DNA from: Stenotrophomonas sp. UBA2629
GTDB taxonomy: Bacteria > Pseudomonadota > Gammaproteobacteria > Xanthomonadales > Xanthomonadaceae
DNA: 64,000 bases
Assembly (NCBI GenBank): GCA_002359895.1
Contig: DEOB01000010.1
Coordinates: forward strand, 809,476-873,475
Direction: 5' to 3'
Below, piece by piece: positions 58,888 to 64,000 of this stretch (positions are counted from its first letter, which is position 1; each line of letters opens with the position of its first letter). The notes under the pieces were generated by a model. It worked only from the letters and a program-made list of their open reading frames with translations. It did no database searches and was not told the origin of the DNA. The translations under genes and the position numbers were made by a program.

Positions 58888-59451
58888 ATGGCCCGCGGCA
58901 TCAATAAAGTCATCCTCGTCGGCAACCTCGGCAACGACCCGGACACCAAATACACCCAGGCCGGCATGGCGATCACGCGCATCAGTCTGGCTACCACCAG
59001 CGTCCGCAAGGACAAGGACGGCAACCAGCAGGAGCGTACTGAATGGCACCGCGTGGTGTTCTTCGGCAAGCTCGGCGAGATCGCGGGCGAGTATCTGCGC
59101 AAGGGCAGCTCGGTCTACGTAGAAGGCGAGCTGCGCTACGACAAGTACACCGGCCAGGACGGCATTGAAAAGTACACCACCGACATCGTCGCCAACGAGA
59201 TGCAGATGCTCGGCGGCCGTGGTGAAGGCGGTGGCGGTGGTGGCGGTGGCGGCGGCAATTTCGGCGGTGAACGCCCGCAGCGCCAGTCGGCCCCGCGTCA
59301 GCAGGGTGGCGGTCAAGGTGGCTACGGCAACCAGGACCAGGGTGGCGGCGGCTACGGCGGCGGTCAGCGCCAGCAGCGCCCGGCACCGGCCCAGCAGCAG
59401 TCTGCTCCGCCGCCGATGGACGATTTCGCGGACGACGATATTCCGTTTTGA
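58888..59451 (+). CDS. ssb: Single-stranded DNA-binding protein
   Basis: A 187-residue SSB: OB fold from GINKVILVGNLGNDPDTKY to YTTDIVANEMQML (residues ~4-110), a Gly/Gln-rich flexible linker including ten consecutive glycines, and the acidic tip DDFADDDIPF that recruits repair and replication enzymes. It protects ssDNA in replication and recombination. The start follows an AGGAA ribosome site, and the gene ends at a strong terminator. Confidence 0.97.
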   Translation: MARGINKVILVGNLGNDPDTKYTQAGMAITRISLATTSVRKDKDGNQQERTEWHRVVFFGKLGEIAGEYLRKGSSVYVEGELRYDKYTGQDGIEKYTTDIVANEMQMLGGRGEGGGGGGGGGGNFGGERPQRQSAPRQQGGGQGGYGNQDQGGGGYGGGQRQQRPAPAQQQSAPPPMDDFADDDIPF

Positions 59452-59478
59452 TTCGCGCTCAACGCGTTTGTTTTTGCC

Positions 59479-59508
59479 AAAGGCCATGCATTGCATGGCC
59501 TTTTTTTT
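59479..59508 (+). terminator. Intrinsic terminator of ssb
   Basis: AAAGGCCATGC-ATT-GCATGGCCTTT followed by a T-run, 28 bases past the ssb stop. Strong classical terminator. Confidence 0.92.
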
Positions 59509-59792
59509 GCCTGGTTGCATGGATCAGCGAAGGCTCGATGGCCAATAAATTATTGGCATGAGCTGATGTCAATGTGTTTTCGTCATAAAAATAGTTTCTG
59601 TTTCCTGTGAAGCAATGATGTATATGTGTTTGATAGCATCTGCGTAGCGAATTGGTTCACAGGGGGCGGTTGCAGTCGGGGAGCAGGACTTTCCCGGCCT
59701 TGACTGCAGAGCCGATGCTTTTCGGGATGGTGCGCACGCCCCAGCTATTCCGTGCAGTCGCAGGCAGCGGCTGATCAAGGACAGTGATTTAC
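59509..59792. other. AT-richer leader ahead of the two-partner secretion genes
   Basis: About 285 bases of sequence distinctly richer in A/T than the surroundings (for example AATAAATTATTGG and ATGATGTATATGTGTTTGATAG), probably holding the promoter of the fhaC-like gene. No gene is visible. The base composition change suggests a different origin or an H-NS-type-controlled promoter. Confidence 0.5.
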
Positions 59793-61526
59793 ATGGAAAA
59801 AAAGGGGATGCAGGTGCGTGGCCCATGGAAGGCGCGCAAGGGATTGCTGGCAGTTGCATGCGGTGTATTGCTTGGGGCAGGTGGCGCGCATGCGCAGACT
59901 GCCGATGCAAACGCGCAGGAGCTGTTGCGCCAGCAGGAGCGTGAGCGCGTATTGCGTGAGCAGCAGGAAGCACCGCCAGACGTGCGGTTGCAGTCGACGC
60001 CGGAAGCATCGGTGGGCAGGTTGCCTTCCGACGAGATGCCGTGCTTCGTCATCAATCACATCACGTTGGATGGCGAGGACGCCGAACGCTTTGGTTGGGC
60101 GCTGAAGGCGACCAGTCCCAAGGACGACCCTGCCACCGGGCGCTGCCTCGGCACTGCAGGCGTGGATATCGTGATGAAGCGCGTGCAGAACGCGATCATC
60201 GCGCGTGGTTATGTCACCACCCGCATCCTTGCCGCACCGCAGGATCTGAAGAGTGGCGCGCTGGTTCTGACCGTCGTGCCCGGGCGCATCCATGCCATCC
60301 GCTTTGCCGATGACGCGCAGCCACATCCCGCATTGTGGAACGCGCTGCCAGCAGCCCCGGGTGATCTGCTCAACCTGCGTGACATCGAACAGGCGTTGGA
60401 AAATTTCCAGCGCGTGCCTACCGCAACGGTTGACATCCAGATTGCGCCACCGGCCGATGGTGACGCCGCCAAGCCGGGTGAGAGCGACCTGCTGATCAGC
60501 TGGAAGCAGCGCTCCAAAGTCCGCGTCAACCTCACGCTGGACGACTCGGGCAGCATCTCAACCGGTAAATTGCAGGCTGGTGCCACGGTATCGCTGGACA
60601 ACCTGGCCCACTTGAACGACCTGTTCTATTTCAACGCGAGCAAGTCTGTGTTCAACGGCAGCGGGCGCGATACCGAAAGCTGGGCGGCGCACTACAGTGT
60701 TCCTGTCGGGAAATGGCTGCTGGGCATCAACGCCAGTGATTACGACTACCGCCAATCGGTGGCCGGCGCCTACGAGACCTACGTCTACAGCGGCTCCAGC
60801 CGCAATGCGGAAGTGCGGCTGACGCGCATGCTGTTCCGCAATGCCAGCTTCAAGACCAGCGGCTATGCGCGGGGTTGGTATCGCGACTCGAACAACTTCA
60901 TCGATGACGCAGAGATTGAAGTGCAGCGCAGGCGCATGGCCGGTTGGGAGCTGGGTCTGTCGCACAAGCACTTCATTGGCAGCAGCACGCTGGATGTCGG
61001 TGTGGCGTATCGGCGCGGAACCCGTGCGTTTGATGCGCTGCCTGCACCGGAGGAAGCATTTGGCGAAGGCACCGCGCGGGGCCGCGTCATCACCGCCGAT
61101 GCGCAGTTGATGGTCCCGTTCAAGCTGGGCAGGCAGCCCGTCCGTTACACCAGCAACTGGCGCGCGCAATGGAATCGCTCACTGCTGGTGCCACAGGACC
61201 GTTTCTCGATTGGTGGCCGCTACACGGTGCGTGGTTTTGACGGCGAAATGTCATTGACCGGCGAGCGTGGCTGGGTGCTGCGCAATGAGCTGGGCTTCGC
61301 ACTGGGGGGTAGCCAGGAAGCTTACGTGGGCGCGGACTACGGCCATGTGGGTGGTCCTTCCACGCGCTGGCAGATGGGGGACTACCTCGCCGGTACGGCG
61401 ATGGGACTTCGGGGCGGTGTCGCACACGCGCAGTGGGACGTGTTCGTCGGCAGCCCCCTGCACAAACCCCGCGGCTTCCCCACCGCGTATACGACTTTCG
61501 GTTTCAGCCTGAGCGCCTCGTTCTGA
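59793..61526 (+). CDS. Two-partner secretion transporter (FhaC/ShlB/HecB type)
   Basis: A 577-residue outer-membrane Omp85-superfamily transporter. Signal ends AHA (about 34); a Gln/Arg-rich N-terminal helix (QELLRQQERERVLREQQ) is the plug helix; POTRA domains run ~85-230 (CFVINHITLDGEDAERF, RVQNAIIARGYVTTRILA, LVLTVVPGRIHAI); the barrel has the L6 loop motif VRGFDGEMSLTGERGWVLRNEL and ends SLSASF. It exports the adhesin encoded 86 bases downstream. An ATG five codons later is an alternative start. Confidence 0.93.
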   Translation: MEKKGMQVRGPWKARKGLLAVACGVLLGAGGAHAQTADANAQELLRQQERERVLREQQEAPPDVRLQSTPEASVGRLPSDEMPCFVINHITLDGEDAERFGWALKATSPKDDPATGRCLGTAGVDIVMKRVQNAIIARGYVTTRILAAPQDLKSGALVLTVVPGRIHAIRFADDAQPHPALWNALPAAPGDLLNLRDIEQALENFQRVPTATVDIQIAPPADGDAAKPGESDLLISWKQRSKVRVNLTLDDSGSISTGKLQAGATVSLDNLAHLNDLFYFNASKSVFNGSGRDTESWAAHYSVPVGKWLLGINASDYDYRQSVAGAYETYVYSGSSRNAEVRLTRMLFRNASFKTSGYARGWYRDSNNFIDDAEIEVQRRRMAGWELGLSHKHFIGSSTLDVGVAYRRGTRAFDALPAPEEAFGEGTARGRVITADAQLMVPFKLGRQPVRYTSNWRAQWNRSLLVPQDRFSIGGRYTVRGFDGEMSLTGERGWVLRNELGFALGGSQEAYVGADYGHVGGPSTRWQMGDYLAGTAMGLRGGVAHAQWDVFVGSPLHKPRGFPTAYTTFGFSLSASF

Positions 61527-61612
61527 TCGTCTGCGACCAACAGGGCCGCAGGCATCTGCAGTGTGCGTGTCGGCTGGTCATAGAAAAACAAGCATAGAAA
61601 GGAAGCAATGCC

Positions 61613-64000
61613 ATGAATCGTGTTTACCGTCTGGTCTACAACCGTACCCTGGGTGTCTGGCAGGTCGCGTCCGAGCTGGTAAAGGCAACGCAAGGGGGGC
61701 TGTGCAGTGGCGCAGGCCTTTCGATGGCGACGCTGCGTCCGATGAGCTTCGCGCTCTGGATGGCCATGGGGTGGGTAGGGCTGGTGCAGCCGTTGTCCGC
61801 CCAGCAGGCACCGGGGCAGCATGCCGGGCGCATCGTCACCGACCCCACCGCACCGACGAATCAGCGGCCCACCGTGGTGACATCGGCCAATGGCACGCCG
61901 CAGGTCAACATCACAACACCTACTGCCAAGGGGGTTTCGCGCAACAGCTACCGGCAGTTCGATGTTGGCAGCGAAGGCGCCATCCTCAACAACTCACGCA
62001 CCAACGTACAGACGGAACTGGGCGGCTGGGTGCAGGGCAATCTCAACCTGGCAACCGGCACGGCACGGGTAATCCTCAACGAGGTCAATAGCGCCGATCC
62101 CAGCCAGCTGCGCGGCTATGTCGAAGTGGCAGGTGACCGCGCGCAGGTGGTGATCGCCAATCCGGCCGGCATCCAGGTGGATGGCGGTGGCTTCCTCAAC
62201 GCCAGCAGGGTGACGCTGACCACCGGCACGCCCATCGTCAACGGCGGTGCACTGGACGGGTATCGCGTGGATGGCGGCGCCATCCGTATCAGCGGCGCAG
62301 GCCTGGATGCCAGCCGCACCGATTACACCGACATCATCACCCGCTCGCTGGATGTCAACGCAGGCATCTGGGCTAACCAGCTGCAGGCCAGCCTGGGCAG
62401 CAATGTCGTCAGCGCCGATCACAGCAGCGTCACCGCCCAGCAGAGCAATGGCCAAGCGCCAGCCTTTGCATTGGACGTGGGTGCGCTGGGTGGCATGTAT
62501 GCCAACAAGATATGGCTGGTCGGCAACGAGCACGGCCTCGGCGTGCGCAACGCTGGCAAAATTGGAGCGCAGGCTGGCGAGCTGGTCGTCACCGTGGACG
62601 GGCGCATCGAGAACAGCGGTGCTTTGCAGTCGCAGCAGGATACGGAGCTGACCGCCAGTGGCGGTATTGCCAACAGTGGCACCATCAGCGCTGCCCGCGA
62701 AGCGCGCCTCAACACCACGGCCGACTTGGACAACAGCGGTGGCACGCTCAATGGCCGTCGGCTTGAGGTGAACGCAGCTTCGTTGCGCAATCGTGACGGT
62801 GCGATTGAACAGACGGGGGCGCAGGAGCTGTCCTTGCAAGCCGGCAGTGTGGTCAACCGCGATGGCCGTATTGGTCTGGAAGCGTCCGCCGCTCTGCCGG
62901 GTGAGGGGGCGCCGGAGGGAGAGCTGCCTGGCGGTGGTGGAACTGGAGTAGGGGGCAATGAGGGGGGCAGTGGAGGCGGGTCCGGAGGGGAGGGTGGTAC
63001 TTCTCCCCCCCTTGTGTTGCAGGCCGGTACCGTACGTATCGCTGGCAAGCTGGACAACAGCAGTGGGCGCATCAACGCCGGCGGCCAGATGCAGTTGACG
63101 GCCTCGACAGGGCTGGACAATGTTGGCGGGCAGTTGGGCCTGCAGCGCCTCACCCTGCGGGGGGGGGATCTGGATAACAGCGACGGACGCATGGTCGTAT
63201 CCGGGCAGACAACGATTCACGCCGGCAAGGTAAGCAACGACCATGGCCGTCTGGAAGTCGCCAGTGACTTGGATTTCCGTGCCAACACGTTCAGCAACCG
63301 CAGCGGCAACCTGACCCACACGGGCGAGGCCGCCACCGCGTTGAACGTGACAGGGGCGCTGGATAACGAAGGTGGTGCCTTGCTCAGCAAGGCGGCGACG
63401 CTCACGGTGAGTGCCGGTCAACTCATCAATCGCGATGGCCGGATCGAACATGCGGGCTCTCAGGGGTTGCTTGTCCATGCAGAACAGCTGCAGGCACAAC
63501 GCGGTGTCATCGTCACCACTGGTGGGCTTGAGCTGGCTGCTGCAGCCGTTGACCACCGTGACGCGACGCTGAGTGCGACCCATGTTTCGCTCGCGGCGGG
63601 GGCGCTGGACAACCGCGGTGGCAGCGTAGTCGTGACCGGGGCGCGGGCGAGCAACATCGCCGTGGATGGTCTGCTGGACAACAGCGCCGAAGGCCTGATC
63701 GCCAGTGGTGGCGATTTGAGTGTGAGCGCCGAGACACTGAACAACAGCGCCGGTCGCATCGAACATGCCGGTGACGGGCAGCTGACCATCGACGCGCGCA
63801 CCTTGAATGGTCAGGGCGGCAGCATCGTTGGCAATGGCGCATTGCGCCTCACCGGCGAGAACACCGACCTGGGCGGTGGCACCACTGCCGCCAAGCGCAT
63901 CAGCATCGATACCGGTACCCTGCGCACCGCCGGCGGCAAGCTGGTGGCCAGCGGTGAAGAAGTGCTGGACCTCAAGGTCCGGCAGACGCTGGACAATGCC
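61613..64000 (+). CDS. FhaB-type filamentous haemagglutinin (TpsA), 5' part
   Basis: First 796 codons of a large secreted adhesin, open to the window edge. The N-terminus is the extended signal (ESPR) MNRVYRLVYNRTLGVWQVAS with cleavage near LSA-QQ (63/64). The TPS domain that binds the FhaC partner runs to ~300, with VIANPAGIQVDGGGFLNAS (NPAGI 183-187). Then come degenerate beta-helix repeats of the form LDNSGGTLNGRRLEV and LDNSSGRINAGG, interrupted at ~430-463 by a Gly-rich stretch. The rest, including any C-terminal toxin or adhesin domain, lies outside. GGAAG precedes the ATG. Confidence 0.93.
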   Translation, partial: MNRVYRLVYNRTLGVWQVASELVKATQGGLCSGAGLSMATLRPMSFALWMAMGWVGLVQPLSAQQAPGQHAGRIVTDPTAPTNQRPTVVTSANGTPQVNITTPTAKGVSRNSYRQFDVGSEGAILNNSRTNVQTELGGWVQGNLNLATGTARVILNEVNSADPSQLRGYVEVAGDRAQVVIANPAGIQVDGGGFLNASRVTLTTGTPIVNGGALDGYRVDGGAIRISGAGLDASRTDYTDIITRSLDVNAGIWANQLQASLGSNVVSADHSSVTAQQSNGQAPAFALDVGALGGMYANKIWLVGNEHGLGVRNAGKIGAQAGELVVTVDGRIENSGALQSQQDTELTASGGIANSGTISAAREARLNTTADLDNSGGTLNGRRLEVNAASLRNRDGAIEQTGAQELSLQAGSVVNRDGRIGLEASAALPGEGAPEGELPGGGGTGVGGNEGGSGGGSGGEGGTSPPLVLQAGTVRIAGKLDNSSGRINAGGQMQLTASTGLDNVGGQLGLQRLTLRGGDLDNSDGRMVVSGQTTIHAGKVSNDHGRLEVASDLDFRANTFSNRSGNLTHTGEAATALNVTGALDNEGGALLSKAATLTVSAGQLINRDGRIEHAGSQGLLVHAEQLQAQRGVIVTTGGLELAAAAVDHRDATLSATHVSLAAGALDNRGGSVVVTGARASNIAVDGLLDNSAEGLIASGGDLSVSAETLNNSAGRIEHAGDGQLTIDARTLNGQGGSIVGNGALRLTGENTDLGGGTTAAKRISIDTGTLRTAGGKLVASGEEVLDLKVRQTLDNA

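Noticed and set aside
61994..63766. A 590-codon minus-strand frame opposite the FhaB-like gene
   Set aside because: Antisense to a TPS adhesin whose plus-strand frame is uninterrupted to the window edge; no motif on the minus strand.

Overview
The window looks like a chromosome segment of a Xanthomonadaceae gammaproteobacterium, most likely Stenotrophomonas or a close relative. The support is high GC, an aspartate kinase/diaminopimelate decarboxylase fusion gene, the MurL/MurD2 pair for peptidoglycan glutamate described in Xanthomonas, a sufR-like/sufBCDS operon, an HU protein with a histone-H1-like tail, and many TonB-dependent receptors. Genes are dense with short gaps. No rRNA, tRNA, insertion sequence, integrase or CRISPR array was seen.

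Layout. 1-3.5 kb: 5' part of a 3-hydroxybutyrate dehydrogenase gene diverging from a lipoprotein-type 3-hydroxybutyrate oligomer hydrolase, then a HutD-like gene and a frameshifted DUF1801 gene. 3.5-15.6 kb: an iron block on the minus strand with two TonB-dependent receptors, a PiuC-type dioxygenase, and a PepSY-DUF2271-DUF4198-ApbE-flavoprotein operon that looks like a membrane/periplasmic flavin electron-transfer chain; three Fur-like boxes mark its promoters. 15.7-22.4 kb: Fe-S assembly operon (Rrf2 regulator, sufB, an LprI-like gene, sufC, sufD, sufS) followed by GNAT and Rieske ferredoxin genes. 22.6-28.2 kb: SET-domain protein, DUF1439 and DUF3861 proteins, HU with a Lys/Ala tail, OsmC, a glycine-zipper protein and an exported amidohydrolase.

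28.3-45 kb is the most coherent accessory region: a predicted polyhydroxybutyrate (PHB) / 3-hydroxybutyrate oligoester utilisation locus. It holds an exported PHB depolymerase, two TonB-dependent receptors, a GntP-family permease, a second exported oligomer hydrolase, an acyl-CoA ligase, an alpha/beta hydrolase, a MaoC hydratase, and a two-component system (transporter-like SSSF hybrid kinase plus LuxR-type regulator, resembling CrbS/CrbR). The divergent promoters at 31.9 and 39.8 kb share an exact 11-mer within a GTAC-N4-GTMY inverted repeat; a related GTAC-N4-GTAC lies between the dehydrogenase and first hydrolase at 0.5 kb. Together with the left end, the parts would take external PHB to oligomers, monomers, acetoacetate and acyl-CoA.

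45-64 kb: small metabolic and unknown genes (VOC, SUKH-like, tautomerase, SGNH hydrolase, two tandem PhzF paralogues), then lysC-lysA, murL-murD2, an exported dienelactone hydrolase, ispB, an SseB-like gene and ssb. The right edge holds a two-partner secretion pair, a FhaC/ShlB-type transporter and the 5' part of a giant FhaB-like adhesin that runs off the window. A palindromic repeat family (CCCCTCTCCCG...CGGGAGAGGGG, often followed by TTGGGGTGAGGGC) is scattered between genes. All functional calls are by eye from sequence motifs; no database search was run.
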